Assembly (NCBI RefSeq): GCF_022809125.1
Contig: NZ_JALGBI010000001.1
Location: 558,001-622,000 of the forward strand
DNA from: Variovorax terrae
GTDB taxonomy: Bacteria > Pseudomonadota > Gammaproteobacteria > Burkholderiales > Burkholderiaceae_C
Length of the DNA: 64,000 nucleotides
Reading direction: 5' to 3'
A model generated the notes under the pieces. The model saw only the letters and a list, made by a program, of their open reading frames with translations. It had not been told where the DNA came from and ran no database searches. Below are positions 53,546 to 62,119 of the stretch, piece after piece; the stretch's first letter is position 1, and each line of letters begins with the position of its first letter. Both the position numbers and the translations under genes were made by a program.

Positions 53546-54709
53546 ATGGACGCCCAATCGCTCTACGACCTCTCGCCGCTGGCCCGCCTCATGCTGATGG
53601 GCGTGGTGGTGGCGCTCGGCCCGCTGGCCTGGGTCTGGCTGCGCAACCGGCAGGCTTCGCCGGCCCGGCGCCTGCGTGCGCTGACGCTGCTCACGCTGTT
53701 CCTCACCTTCGACCTGGTGCTGTTCGGCGCCTTCACGCGCCTGACCGATTCCGGCCTGGGCTGCCCGGACTGGCCCGGCTGCTATGGCAATGCCAGCCCG
53801 GTCGGGGCGCATGCCGAGATCAGCGCCGCGCAGAGCGCCATGCCCACCGGCCCGGTGACGCATGGCAAGGCCTGGGTCGAGATGATCCACCGCTATCTCG
53901 CCACCGGCGTGGGCGTGCTGATCCTCACGCTGGCGGTCACCAGCTGGCTGCAGCGCAAGCACAACCAGGGCGGCGTGCCCATCAGCCCCTGGTGGCCGAC
54001 CGCGACCCTGGTCTGGGTGTGCCTGCAGGGCGCGTTCGGCGCGCTCACCGTGACACAGAAACTCTTTCCCGCGATCGTGACGCTGCACCTGATCGGCGGG
54101 CTGGTGCTGCTGGCCCTGCTGTGCGCGCAGGCGGTGCGCTACTCGCAGGCCCAGGACGAGCGGGTGCCCGTGCCGCTCAAGCCGGCCACCCGCTGGCTGC
54201 TGGGCGCCACCTTCGCGGCCGTGGTGCTGCAGGTGACGCTGGGCGGCTGGGTCAGCACCAACTATGCCGTGCTGGCCTGCAATGAATTTCCCACCTGCCA
54301 GGGCAGCTGGTGGCCCTACATGGACTTCCGCCAGGGCTTCGAGCTCTGGCGCCACCTCGGCATGACGGCCGACGGCGAGCACATCGGCTTCGCCGCGCTG
54401 ACGGCCATCCACTACACCCACCGCCTGTTCGCCTACGCCGTGTTCGTGGCGCTGGGGCTGCTGGCCTGGCGGCTGCATCGGCTGGAGCCCCTGCGCACGC
54501 AGGCGCGCTGGATCGCCGGCCTCGCGCTGTGGCAGTTCGCCACCGGCCTGTCCAACGTCGTGCTGGACTGGCCGCTGGTGGCGGCGGTGTCGCACACCGG
54601 CGGCGCCGCGGCGCTGGTGGTGGTCCTGACCTGGTCCCTTTTTGCAAGCCGCACCGCGCTGGATACGGTGAGCGCATCCAACCTGAGTGCATCGAGACTG
54701 TCCGCATGA
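53546..54709 (+). CDS. ctaA: Haem A synthase CtaA/Cox15
   Basis: Eight-helix membrane enzyme of 387 residues that oxidises the C8 methyl of haem O to give haem A. Haem-ligand histidines are visible in [44 protein letters not shown] and [36 protein letters not shown] near residue 60 is the conserved Cys-containing loop. It overlaps ctaB by 4 bases. Confidence 0.95.
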   Translation: MDAQSLYDLSPLARLMLMGVVVALGPLAWVWLRNRQASPARRLRALTLLTLFLTFDLVLFGAFTRLTDSGLGCPDWPGCYGNASPVGAHAEISAAQSAMPTGPVTHGKAWVEMIHRYLATGVGVLILTLAVTSWLQRKHNQGGVPISPWWPTATLVWVCLQGAFGALTVTQKLFPAIVTLHLIGGLVLLALLCAQAVRYSQAQDERVPVPLKPATRWLLGATFAAVVLQVTLGGWVSTNYAVLACNEFPTCQGSWWPYMDFRQGFELWRHLGMTADGEHIGFAALTAIHYTHRLFAYAVFVALGLLAWRLHRLEPLRTQARWIAGLALWQFATGLSNVVLDWPLVAAVSHTGGAAALVVVLTWSLFASRTALDTVSASNLSASRLSA

Positions 54710-55602
54710 GTGCTGTCGAAACCCTCCCGCTCCCGTCGCGCCTGCGGCAGTTCAACGCGCTGACCAAGCCGCGCGTGATCCAGCTCATCGTGTTCTGCGC
54801 GCTCATCGGCATGGTGCTGGCCGTGCCGGGCCTGCCGTCGCTGGACGATGTCCGGCTCGCCGCCATCGCCTGCTTCGGCATCTGGCTGGTGGCCGGCGCC
54901 GCCGCGGCCTTCAACTGCCTGGTGGAAAAGGGCATCGACGCCAAGATGAAGCGCACCGCCTGGCGGCCCACGGCCAAGGGCGAGCTGAGCGACTGGCAGA
55001 CCCTGCTGTTCTCGGCCGTGCTGTGCGCCACCGGCTCGTGGCTGCTGTACGTCTGGGTCAACCCGCTGACCATGTGGCTCACGTTCGCCACCTTCGTCGG
55101 CTATGCCGTGGTCTACACCGTGATCCTCAAGCCGCTGACGCCGCAGAACATCGTGATCGGCGGCGCCTCGGGCGCCATGCCGCCGGTGCTGGGCTGGGCC
55201 GCGATGACGGGCGAGGTCGGGCCCGAGGCGCTGATCCTGTTCCTCATCATCTTCCTGTGGACGCCGCCGCACTTCTGGGCGCTGGCGCTGTACCGGGTAG
55301 AGGACTACCGCAAGTCCGGCCTGCCGATGCTGCCCGTGACGCACGGCAACGAGTTCACGCGGCTGCAGGTGTTCCTGTACACGCTGGTGCTGTTCGCAGC
55401 CTGCCTGATGCCCTTCATCTACGGCATGAGCTCGTGGCTGTACCTGGCCGCCGCCGTGGTGCTGAGCGTGGGCTTCTGCGCCTACGGATTCCGGCTCTGG
55501 CGCAGCTACTCGGATGCCCTGGCGCGCAAGACGTTTCGTTTTTCCCTGATCCACCTGAGCGTGCTGTTTGCCGCGCTGCTGCTGGACCACTACCTCCTCT
55601 AA
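54706..55602 (+). CDS. ctaB: Protohaem IX farnesyltransferase (haem O synthase)
   Basis: UbiA-family prenyltransferase of 298 residues that farnesylates haem B to haem O. The first Asp-rich type motif region is [19 protein letters not shown] and the second is [15 protein letters not shown], with [14 protein letters not shown] between helices. The start is ATG 54706, overlapping the ctaA stop. Together with CtaA it supplies haem A to the oxidase encoded upstream. Confidence 0.96.
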   Translation: MSAVETLPLPSRLRQFNALTKPRVIQLIVFCALIGMVLAVPGLPSLDDVRLAAIACFGIWLVAGAAAAFNCLVEKGIDAKMKRTAWRPTAKGELSDWQTLLFSAVLCATGSWLLYVWVNPLTMWLTFATFVGYAVVYTVILKPLTPQNIVIGGASGAMPPVLGWAAMTGEVGPEALILFLIIFLWTPPHFWALALYRVEDYRKSGLPMLPVTHGNEFTRLQVFLYTLVLFAACLMPFIYGMSSWLYLAAAVVLSVGFCAYGFRLWRSYSDALARKTFRFSLIHLSVLFAALLLDHYLL

Positions 55603-55607
55603 ACACC

Positions 55608-56219
55608 ATGATCAAGCGGAATGCTCTCAAATTCATAGCGTCCAGCGTCCTGCTGGCGGGGACCCTGGGCCTGTTCACGGCCTGCACCGAGTCGAAGCCG
55701 CAGTTCAAGGCGGTGGACATCACCGGCGCCGGCTATGCCAGGGATTTCCAGCTCACCGACCACAACGGCCAGCCGCGCAGCCTGAAGGATTTCAAGGGCC
55801 GGCTGGTGGTGGTGTTCTTCGGCTACACGCAGTGCCCGGATGTCTGCCCCACCTCCATGGCCGAGCTGGCCGAGGCCAAGAAGCTGCTGGGCCCGGATGG
55901 CGACAAGCTGCAGGGCCTGTTCGTCACGGTCGACCCCGAGCGCGACACGCCCGAGGTGCTCAAGGCCTACATGGGCAATTTCGACCCGGGCTTCCTCGCG
56001 CTCTACACCACGCCCGACAAGCTCGAGGCCCTGGCCAAGGACTTCAAGATCTACTACAAGAAAGTCCCCGGCAAGACCGCCACCAGCTACACCATGGACC
56101 ATTCGGCCGGCAGCTACGTCTACGACACGCAGGGCAACGTGCGCCTGTTCACGCGCTACGGCAGCGGCGCGCAGGCGCTGGCCGACGACCTGAAGCTGCT
56201 GCTCAAGCAGGCGTCATGA
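55608..56219 (+). CDS. SCO1/SenC copper chaperone lipoprotein
   Basis: Protein of 203 residues with a lipoprotein signal (lipobox LFTAC near residue 26) and a thioredoxin-like domain holding copper ligands in CPDVC (about residue 77) and His in MDHSAGSYVYD. It inserts copper into the CuA site of subunit II. It follows ctaB after 5 bp. It is the canonical SCO of the cluster, in contrast to the CDEVC relative at 52832. Confidence 0.94.
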   Translation: MIKRNALKFIASSVLLAGTLGLFTACTESKPQFKAVDITGAGYARDFQLTDHNGQPRSLKDFKGRLVVVFFGYTQCPDVCPTSMAELAEAKKLLGPDGDKLQGLFVTVDPERDTPEVLKAYMGNFDPGFLALYTTPDKLEALAKDFKIYYKKVPGKTATSYTMDHSAGSYVYDTQGNVRLFTRYGSGAQALADDLKLLLKQAS

Positions 56220-56250
56220 GCCGCCGGGCCGCTCCCGAAGCGGTGGCCGC

Positions 56251-57066
56251 ATGAGCGGTGTGCAGCACCTGCTGGGGCGCAAGGGCGCGGCGAAGATCGC
56301 GCTCATTCCGCCCGAGGTGCTGCAGGCGCTCAACGACGGCCGGGTGGAGACCGTCAATCTCAACGAATTCCTCGCGCTCGACCTGCCGCGCCTGGCGCGC
56401 AGCGTGGCGGGCCACATCGGCCTGGAGGCCCGGGCCGAGCGGCTGGAGGACACGCTGGCCATGCTGGACGCCTTCAAGCCGATGAAGCGCCACGAGCATG
56501 TGGCCCGCGCGCTGTACGACCTCGCGGCCGTGCGCCCCGACCGCGATGCCGTGGCGCACGCGCTGGCCACGCATGCCAGCGACGCGGCGCGCTGCTGGGC
56601 GGCGCAATGGATTCCCATGTCGGGCCTGGCGCTGGCGGGCCGGCTGCTTGCGGTGCGGCGCTTCGCCGCCGACCGCCATTTCGGCGTGCGCGAGATTGCC
56701 TGGATGACGGTGCGCGACGCGGTGATCGGTTCGCTCGACGAGGCGCTGGCGCTGCTGCAGCCCTGGGCCTGCGATCCGGACGAGCGCATCCGCCGTTTCG
56801 CCAGCGAGCTCACGCGCCCGCGAGGCGTCTGGTGCGCCCCGATCGAGGCGCTGAAAAACGAGCCCTGGCGCGCGCTGGCGCTGCTGGAGCCGCTGCGCGC
56901 CGACCCGAGCCGCTACGTGCAGAACTCGGTGGCCAACTGGCTCAACGATGCCAGCAAGTCGCAGCCCGAATGGGTGCAGCAGACCTGCGATCGCTGGCTG
57001 GCGGCAGGGGCCGCGCCGCAGACGGGCTACATCGTGCGCCGGGCGCTGCGGACGCTATCAAAATAA
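56251..57066 (+). CDS. DNA alkylation repair-like HEAT-repeat protein (AlkC/AlkD group)
   Basis: All-helical protein of 271 residues with HEAT-like repeats. YVQNSVANWLNDASKSQPEWV near residue 225 matches the conserved block of AlkC/COG4335 proteins, and the N-terminal LIPPEVLQALNDGRVETVNL fits the same group. Some members excise 3-methyladenine from DNA; activity here is not certain. The final codons and TAA stop (CTATCAAAATAA) lie inside repeat copy E, so the native C-terminus may have been replaced. It lies 31 bp after sco, probably read through from the oxidase cluster. Confidence 0.75.
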   Translation: MSGVQHLLGRKGAAKIALIPPEVLQALNDGRVETVNLNEFLALDLPRLARSVAGHIGLEARAERLEDTLAMLDAFKPMKRHEHVARALYDLAAVRPDRDAVAHALATHASDAARCWAAQWIPMSGLALAGRLLAVRRFAADRHFGVREIAWMTVRDAVIGSLDEALALLQPWACDPDERIRRFASELTRPRGVWCAPIEALKNEPWRALALLEPLRADPSRYVQNSVANWLNDASKSQPEWVQQTCDRWLAAGAAPQTGYIVRRALRTLSK

Positions 57067-57105
57067 TAGCGGCGAATGACCGCTGCACCTGGACATCGGG
57101 CCGGT
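57054..57105 (+). repeat. Dispersed repeat, copy E
   Basis: GCTATCAAAATAATAGC, then AATGACCGCTGCACCTGGAC with ATCGGGCCGG. It gives the stop codon of the AlkC-like gene and is followed directly by the second GC-rich repeat. Confidence 0.75.
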
Positions 57106-57112
57106 TTGGCAT

Positions 57113-57193
57113 AAAAAATGGCCCCCACGCTCCGCCGCTGCGCGGGTCGCATCCCCCCGAGGGGGCGCTTTTCATCTTGGGGTGGCCCGGCGA
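57113..57193 (+). repeat. GC-rich dispersed repeat, copy 2
   Basis: It contains CCCCCCGAGGGGGCGC, then CTTGGGGTGGCCCGGCG, in the same order as copy 1 at 6325-6393, preceded by CACGCTCCGCCGCTGCG. It marks the last recognisably native sequence before the island. Confidence 0.68.
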
Positions 57194-57595
57194 TGAAAAA
57201 TGTCTGTTGTCAAGTTCTTTCCGCAATGGCAATGCGGGAAAAAGTTCAAACAGCCCAATGACTTAGGCTGAATCTCAGTGCCTGCATGCCCTTGGCTCTT
57301 GATAGGCCAAGGGTCACATGGGGGCATAGCGACGGAAAACCTTGGAGCAACCCGGCGGGCAGACTACAAGGGGCAAGCTTACGGTGATTCAGCATCCCAC
57401 GGATGCACGGCGCCTCGCCTCCAGTTTCCAGACCCAGGCAATGACGAGCGGGCGGTGGGCCAGAACCCAGCCTCGGCTCAAGGCGTAGCTGGGGCCATGC
57501 TGCGGTTGTTGGACTCCTATGGGTTCGGGCGCGTCTGCGCGTATGCGGGCATTCACCGGCGAGTTTGCGCGGCTTCTGAATCAACCATAAAGTTG
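57194..57595. other. Non-coding left flank of the putative island
   Basis: About 400 bases with lower GC than the surroundings. Frames on both strands lack ribosome-binding sites and recognisable products. ATGCCCTTGGCTCTTGATAG and its surroundings contain a short CCTTGGC/GCCAAGG dyad (57289-57312). No gene is supported. Confidence 0.5.
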
Positions 57596-57626
57596 TTGAC
57601 TTAGAGCGCACTCTAACTTCTAGGAT
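57596..57626 (+). promoter_or_regulatory. MerR-type promoter/operator of the merR gene
   Basis: TTGACT (-35, 57596-57601) and TAGGAT (-10, 57621-57626) are separated by 19 bp. The spacer contains the dyad TTAGAG-cgca-CTCTAA (57601-57616). Long 19-bp spacers with a central dyad are the hallmark of MerR-activated promoters. The expected start point is at or next to the ATG (57633). Confidence 0.8.
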
Positions 57627-57632
57627 CACCCC

Positions 57633-58103
57633 ATGGAATATCTTCTGAGCATTGAAGAAGTCGCCAAGCGCACGGGCCTGACGGCCTATACCCTTCGCTA
57701 CTACGAGCGCATCGGGCTGATCGCCCCGGTCGGTCGTGCGGCTGGAGGCCAGCGGCGCTATGCGGCATCGGATATGGCCTGGATCGAATTCCTGCTGCGC
57801 TTGCGAACGACGCATATGCCTATCGGCAAGATGCAGGCGTTTGCAAAGTTACGCGGCGCTGGGGACTCGACGGTGCCGGATCGTCGCCAGATGCTGGAAG
57901 AGCACTTGACGGATGTTCTTGCGGAAATTGAAGCGATGAGCCAATCCGCAGTCGCTTTGCAGGCCAAGATCGAGCATTACCGCTCGATGGAGCAGTCCCT
58001 GGCGTCCAACTCACCCATGACCCAAGGAACTGCTGATGAACACCCAAGACCGCTACGAGCGCGGACTCGCGAAGTTGAAAGAAATAGACGGGCAAGCCGG
58101 TGA
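57633..58103 (+). CDS. MerR-family transcriptional regulator
   Basis: Regulator of 156 residues. The N-terminal winged helix-turn-helix ([25 protein letters not shown]) is followed by a dimerisation helix ([20 protein letters not shown]). There are no cysteines in the effector region, so a metal or redox sensor is unlikely. It controls its own MerR-type promoter immediately upstream and probably the co-directional CMD and NHL genes. The last 22 residues (Arg-rich) are encoded in the 68-base overlap with the CMD gene and look like a read-through tail. No ribosome-binding site fits between promoter and ATG. Confidence 0.88.
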   Translation: MEYLLSIEEVAKRTGLTAYTLRYYERIGLIAPVGRAAGGQRRYAASDMAWIEFLLRLRTTHMPIGKMQAFAKLRGAGDSTVPDRRQMLEEHLTDVLAEIEAMSQSAVALQAKIEHYRSMEQSLASNSPMTQGTADEHPRPLRARTREVERNRRASR

Positions 58104-58419
58104 ACATGTGCTGGAAAGCCTGGAGGACATCGCCCCAGACTTTGCCCGCTACTTGATCGAATTTCCGTTTGGAGACATTTACTCCCGGCCTGGCCTGGAT
58201 CTGAAAAGCCGAGAAATTGCCGTGGTTGCGGCACTGACGGCGCTGGGCAATGCGGCGCCTCAACTCAAGGTGCATATCCATGGCGCGCTCAATGTCGGCG
58301 TGAGCCGCACGGAAGTCGTCGAAACCATCATGCAGATGGCCGTCTATGCGGGCTTTCCGGCCGCACTCAACGGGCTATTTGCCGCCAAGGAAGTCTTCGC
58401 GCAGAGGGAGTCGGCATGA
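58036..58419 (+). CDS. Carboxymuconolactone decarboxylase (CMD) family protein
   Basis: Helical protein of 127 residues in the CMD/AhpD superfamily. [16 protein letters not shown] and [36 protein letters not shown] are the diagnostic segments. The CxxC of AhpD-type peroxidases is absent, so it is closer to PcaC-like proteins, but a role in protocatechuate breakdown is not implied by its neighbours. It has a good AAGGAACTG site and overlaps merR (68 bases) and the NHL gene (4 bases). Confidence 0.85.
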   Translation: MNTQDRYERGLAKLKEIDGQAGEHVLESLEDIAPDFARYLIEFPFGDIYSRPGLDLKSREIAVVAALTALGNAAPQLKVHIHGALNVGVSRTEVVETIMQMAVYAGFPAALNGLFAAKEVFAQRESA

Positions 58420-59258
58420 CCGGATTGATTCATGCGCGGCGGCATGTCGCTCCACCTCCGGGCATTCGGAAACGCCAACTCTTCCTGTGTCTGCTCACAT
58501 CCTTGATGACCTTGCATATGCCCAGCCAAGCTGTAGCAGCCGAAGCTGCCTACGAAGGATTTCAGTCGCCTGTCGGGATTGCGTCCATCCCTGGAAAGGC
58601 CGTCTACGTTTCTGATTGGTCGGCCAACACCGTCACGCGGATTGACCAAAATGGCACGCGCACTGTTGTAGCCAAGGACATTCCCGCAGCGGCAGGGGTG
58701 GCCATTGATCAGAAAGGCGCATTGTTCATTGCATCCTATTCGGCGGACTACATCGTGCGCCTCGATTCGGATGGCTCAGTCCGCCGTATCGCGGAGAACC
58801 TATCCACCCCAACGGGCATCACCTTTTCCCGAGACGGCCGCTTGCTGGTTGCCAATCGTGGCGCTGGCCAAGTGGTATCGGTGGATGTCTCCAGTGGACG
58901 TGCAAGTTTGGTGGCCGATGGCTTCTCGCTGCCTGTCGGTGTCGTCGAAATGGAAGACAGCAGCATCGTGGTTTCGCAATATGGCGGACGGGTAACACGT
59001 GTGACTCGTGACGGGCATAAGCAGGAGTTGGGCACATCGTTCAACCGTCCCGGAGTGGGGATTGCAGCGGACGGGCCGAATGCCGTCCTCGTGGTGGACA
59101 ACGGTGCTGGCGTTGTTCGCCGGGTCACGTTTGACGGAAAGACATCCATCGTTGGAGAGAAGCTATCCGGCAGCGCCGTTGCGCTTGGTAGAGGTATGGC
59201 GAATGAATGGCTTGCCGGGGCGTGGGGAACGGGGGCCATCTATCGTCTACGGCCGTAG
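58416..59258 (+). CDS. Periplasmic NHL/SMP-30-like beta-propeller protein
   Basis: Protein of 280 residues with an N-terminal signal sequence (hydrophobic core [16 protein letters not shown], cleavage near AVAAEA). About six NHL-type repeats follow ([49 protein letters not shown] and others). Such propellers include gluconolactonase/SMP-30-like hydrolases and scaffold proteins; catalytic metal ligands are not clear. The overlap with the CMD gene indicates an operon under MerR control. Confidence 0.78.
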   Translation: MTGLIHARRHVAPPPGIRKRQLFLCLLTSLMTLHMPSQAVAAEAAYEGFQSPVGIASIPGKAVYVSDWSANTVTRIDQNGTRTVVAKDIPAAAGVAIDQKGALFIASYSADYIVRLDSDGSVRRIAENLSTPTGITFSRDGRLLVANRGAGQVVSVDVSSGRASLVADGFSLPVGVVEMEDSSIVVSQYGGRVTRVTRDGHKQELGTSFNRPGVGIAADGPNAVLVVDNGAGVVRRVTFDGKTSIVGEKLSGSAVALGRGMANEWLAGAWGTGAIYRLRP

Positions 59259-59282
59259 CCGGATGTGCTGAGGGGAGCGTCA

Positions 59283-60179
59283 ATGGAACTTCGCCATCTA
59301 CGTTGCTTCCAGGCCGTGGCCGAAGAACTCCACTTCGCCCGCGCTGCGGAGCGCTTGCACATCGACCAGTCGCCCCTGTCCCGCGCCATCAAGGAACTGG
59401 AAGAAGACCTGGGCGTGCGGCTGTTCATCCGCAACTCGCGCAGCACCCGCTTGTCGCGTGCCGGGCAGGTCTTCAAGGAGCATGTGCCGCGCATCTTCGC
59501 GGCCTTGCAGCAGGCCCGCGACGGGGCCAAGGCGGTTGCGGCGGGCTACGACGGCCAGTTGCGCATTGCGCTGTCCGATGGCATCACGCCGCCGCACCTC
59601 GGGGCCTTCCTGGCGAAGTGCCGGGACGATGATCCCGAGGTCGGCATTCAATTGAGCGAAGTCCCGTTGTCGCAGCAGCTCAAGGGTCTACAAGACGATC
59701 TGTATGACGCCGGATTCGCGCAGTCCGATGAGGTGGGCGAAGGTCTTCTGGCCGTTCCCGTTTGGCATGATCCGCTGGTCGTGGCTATGCCTGCCACGCA
59801 TCCCCTGATGGCCTACAAGCGCATCCCGCTGCAAGAGGTCTTGCGTTACCCGCTGTTGATGGGTGACCCGCACCTGTGCGAGGGCTATTGCCGTCAAGTC
59901 GCCAAGGTGCTGCGCACGGTCGATCAAGAGCCGCTGGTGGCCGAGGAAGTGGCTTCGCTCGATCTGGCATTGACCCTGGTTTCTGCTGGTTATGCCTTGG
60001 CATTTGTCGGGGCTTCGCAGATTGCCGCAAGCCGTTCTCCCGATGTGAGCAGCCGCCCGCTGGCAGGCATATCGCCCACCTTGACCACCTACCTCCTGCG
60101 GGCCGATACGGATCCGTCCGAGCCGCTGGCCCGCTTCATCGAGCGCGCCACTGCGGCTCCTCCTGACTCGCGCCCCTGA
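59283..60179 (+). CDS. LysR-family transcriptional regulator (island-borne)
   Basis: LTTR of 298 residues. The helix-turn-helix lies at MELRHLRCFQAVAEELHFAR through HIDQSPLSRAIKELEEDLG, with a standard effector domain. The ATG at 59283 has GAGGGGAG upstream. It is similar in style to LTTRs carried by integrative conjugative elements. It lies 24 bp after the NHL gene and may respond to the same signal or be an island maintenance regulator. A strong hairpin follows. Confidence 0.88.
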   Translation: MELRHLRCFQAVAEELHFARAAERLHIDQSPLSRAIKELEEDLGVRLFIRNSRSTRLSRAGQVFKEHVPRIFAALQQARDGAKAVAAGYDGQLRIALSDGITPPHLGAFLAKCRDDDPEVGIQLSEVPLSQQLKGLQDDLYDAGFAQSDEVGEGLLAVPVWHDPLVVAMPATHPLMAYKRIPLQEVLRYPLLMGDPHLCEGYCRQVAKVLRTVDQEPLVAEEVASLDLALTLVSAGYALAFVGASQIAASRSPDVSSRPLAGISPTLTTYLLRADTDPSEPLARFIERATAAPPDSRP

Positions 60180-60198
60180 GCCGATTTCCACGTCTTTG

Positions 60199-60228
60199 AC
60201 GCCCTGCTGCCCTGGCGCAGCAGGGCGT
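60199..60228 (+). terminator. Hairpin after the island lysR gene, probable terminator
   Basis: ACGCCCTGCTGC and GCAGCAGGGCGT form a perfect 12-bp stem with a 6-base loop, 19 bp after the lysR stop. The T tract is poor, so termination may be weak. Confidence 0.6.
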
Positions 60229-60602
60229 TCTGCCGCGTAGGTGGCACGCGGGCAAGCCGCATGGCTGCTGGATCGACACAGTTCGACGGCACGGTGCCGC
60301 ATTCGGCGTGTGCCGCCCCAACCCCACGTGCAGACTGGCTTGGCGCGCACCGTGGTGCCGCGCCCTTTCATCTTGCCTTCCGCCGCTTCAAGCGCCACGG
60401 CACGCAAATTCGGTGCGGTGGCGGCGCGGCATAGCTCGCTATCTGCACATGGGACGGCTGTGCCGTCTGCAGTTCGGCGCGCAGCGTGAATGCACGCGCA
60501 ATGACAGGCCGGAGACACGCAGCAATGCACGGCGATGGCTTGATGGCGGGCAGTGACGATGCCAGCGGCCATGCTTGCGGCTGGCGTGGTTTTGAAATGC
60601 TG

Positions 60603-60646
60603 CCGCCCCTGTTTTGCGCACGTTTGCGTGCGTAAAACAGGGGCGG
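60603..60646. repeat. Near-perfect 44-bp inverted repeat next to the integrase gene
   Basis: Two 20-base arms (from CCGCCCCTGTTTTGCGCACG) pair with a single G-T wobble around a TTTG loop. It lies 36 bases beyond the integrase stop codon. There is no T tract on the integrase strand, so it is not a typical terminator; a recombination, transfer or partition site is possible. Confidence 0.8.
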
Positions 60647-60682
60647 AATCTTGGCAGTCCGAATGCAAGGGCGCGGGCCGTT

Positions 60683-61897
60683 CTATGGCGTGCTGGCGGC
60701 GTTTCCCTGGCTGGCTGGCTGCTTGCCCATGACGACGGTTTTGCGGCGGTTCGCCACCAGCTCCGCCGCCTTACGCACCGGGTCATCTTCGGTGTGGACG
60801 TAGCGCATGAACATGGCCACGGTCTTGTGCGCGGTCAGCGCCATGCCCACCTTCACCGGGATGCCCGAATTGGCAATGTCGGTCGTTGAACGATGGCGGA
60901 TACCGTGCGTGCCAACGTGTGTAGCCCCTGCGGCCTTGAGGGCGCGGCTCCAGCCGCCGTAGTACTCGCCTTCGGTGAGTGCCTTGGTCGGGTCGTTGGG
61001 CGAGGGCAGGACGTAGGGGCAGCCGTCTTTGCGTGGCGCGGTGGAAAGCAGCCGGTAGGCTTCCTCGCTCATGGGCTTGGACATGCTGCCGGTCTTGCTG
61101 TCGGGCCAGACGACGCGACGGTTTTCCAGATCGATCCATTGCCATTGGAGCGAGATGATTTCGGAGCGGCGGCCTGCGAACTCGAATTGCAGACGGATCG
61201 CCAGCGGGATGGTGTAGTGCTCCAGTCCTTCCGCTTCCATGTGCTCCAGGTAGCGGAACAGCTTGCCCATGTCTTCGTCGCTAATAAGGTGGGTGGCCTT
61301 GCCGTCGGGGTACACCGGAACATGGCGGCAAGGGTTGGTGCCATCGGGCCGGTAGCCCCACACTTCGGCGAGGTTGAACATGCGGCGCATCACGCTGAAG
61401 GTGCGGTTCGCGTCGGCGGGCTTGTGGGCCATCTTCTTCATCGCTGCGGCCACGTCGGAACGCTTCACGTCCTGGACTTTGATCCGGCCCAGGATGGGGA
61501 TGATGTTGCGGTCGATCACGCTTTGGTAGCCTTCCTGCGTGCTGGGCTTGTTGCGCTGCTTGGAGTAGTCCTCCATGAACTTGCCGCACAGTTCCTTGAC
61601 CGTGGGGGCAGAGCGGGCTGCGGCCTTGGCCGCGCTGGGGTCGCCGCCCCGGCGTACTTCGGCCATCCATTCCTGCGCCAGGGCGCGGGCCTGCTCGACG
61701 GTGAGTTCACCGTACAGGCCCAAGGCGGGTTTGCGGCGCTCGCCCGCGTTGGTACGGTATTGGAGCATGAACACCTTGCGGCCCGCTGGTGTAATCTTGC
61801 ACATGAAACCGGGCACGACGGTATCCCGCAGCTCGACGGCCTGCGCCTGGGGTTGCGCCGCATCGACGGCGGACTTGGTGAGCTTGAGCTTTGCCAT
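60683..61897 (-). CDS. Tyrosine recombinase/integrase (P4-like)
   Basis: Site-specific recombinase of 404 residues. The N-terminal DUF4102-like arm-binding domain (KLTKSAVDAAQPQAQAVELR to YGELTVEQARALA) is followed by a SAM-like core-binding domain (about 100-190). The catalytic domain has R243 (AGRRSEI), H331 and R334 (HGIRHRS), H357 (AHKTV) and nucleophile Y366 (FMRYVH). All catalytic residues are present, so it is probably active. The ATG at 61897 has GAGGAG upstream. The gene marks the right part of the putative island. Confidence 0.92.
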   Translation of the reverse strand: MAKLKLTKSAVDAAQPQAQAVELRDTVVPGFMCKITPAGRKVFMLQYRTNAGERRKPALGLYGELTVEQARALAQEWMAEVRRGGDPSAAKAAARSAPTVKELCGKFMEDYSKQRNKPSTQEGYQSVIDRNIIPILGRIKVQDVKRSDVAAAMKKMAHKPADANRTFSVMRRMFNLAEVWGYRPDGTNPCRHVPVYPDGKATHLISDEDMGKLFRYLEHMEAEGLEHYTIPLAIRLQFEFAGRRSEIISLQWQWIDLENRRVVWPDSKTGSMSKPMSEEAYRLLSTAPRKDGCPYVLPSPNDPTKALTEGEYYGGWSRALKAAGATHVGTHGIRHRSTTDIANSGIPVKVGMALTAHKTVAMFMRYVHTEDDPVRKAAELVANRRKTVVMGKQPASQGNAASTP

Positions 61898-62075
61898 GAT
61901 GACTCCTCGGAAAGACCCGTTTCCCAGGAGCCTCATAGGGGCCATTAGAGGGGAAGGCGGGTCAGGTTTCGGAATGCACCGGCATATGCTGAACCCGCCT
62001 AAGTGATTGATAAACCTGCTGTATCTGGCTTCGGCGCAGTCCAGCGCATGGCCGGGCTGGAGTCATCGTGAAATG

Positions 62076-62100
62076 AAAAAAGGCCGGCAAGCCGGCCTTT
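62076..62100 (-). terminator. Intrinsic terminator after the Bug gene
   Basis: AAAGGCCGGC and GCCGGCCTTT enclose a 2-base loop, and the minus-strand product ends in six T residues. It lies 20 bases beyond the stop of the minus-strand Bug gene. Confidence 0.88.
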
Positions 62101-62119
62101 GGGTCGGGAAGCGCCGGGT

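Larger units (their letters stand above)
60180..60682. other. Gene-poor stretch with two large hairpins, between island lysR and integrase
   Basis: About 500 bases with no convincing gene. Open frames on both strands are Cys/Arg-rich, overlap the lysR gene in antisense, and lack ribosome-binding sites. The notable contents are the inverted repeats at 60199-60228 and 60603-60646. Confidence 0.5.
57200..62072. mobile_element. Putative integrated genomic island with tyrosine integrase
   Basis: A segment of lower-GC, differently styled genes (merR, CMD, NHL, lysR, integrase) sits between a native repeat at its left and the native Bug-gene terminator at its right. The integrase is at the right end facing inward. 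ATGAAAAA occurs at both candidate edges (57193-57200 and 62073-62080) but is too short to prove an att site. Boundaries are approximate. Confidence 0.55.

Noticed and set aside
55620..55655. Sequence TGCTCTCAAATTCATAGCGTCCAGC-like stretch in the sco gene, resembling the repeat dyad
   Set aside because: The dyad is imperfect and no second half follows; it encodes a normal signal-peptide region, so chance similarity is more likely. The quoted string is shortened in meaning: only TGCT, TCAAA and ATAGC match.
57246..57815. Minus-strand frame over the merR promoter and start
   Set aside because: It overlaps the strongly supported MerR promoter and N-terminus in antisense, and no family is recognisable.
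59688..60668. Long minus-strand frame covering the end of the island lysR gene and the gene-poor stretch
   Set aside because: Half of it is antisense to a clear LysR gene, and the rest is Cys/Arg/Ala-rich without domains or ribosome-binding site.
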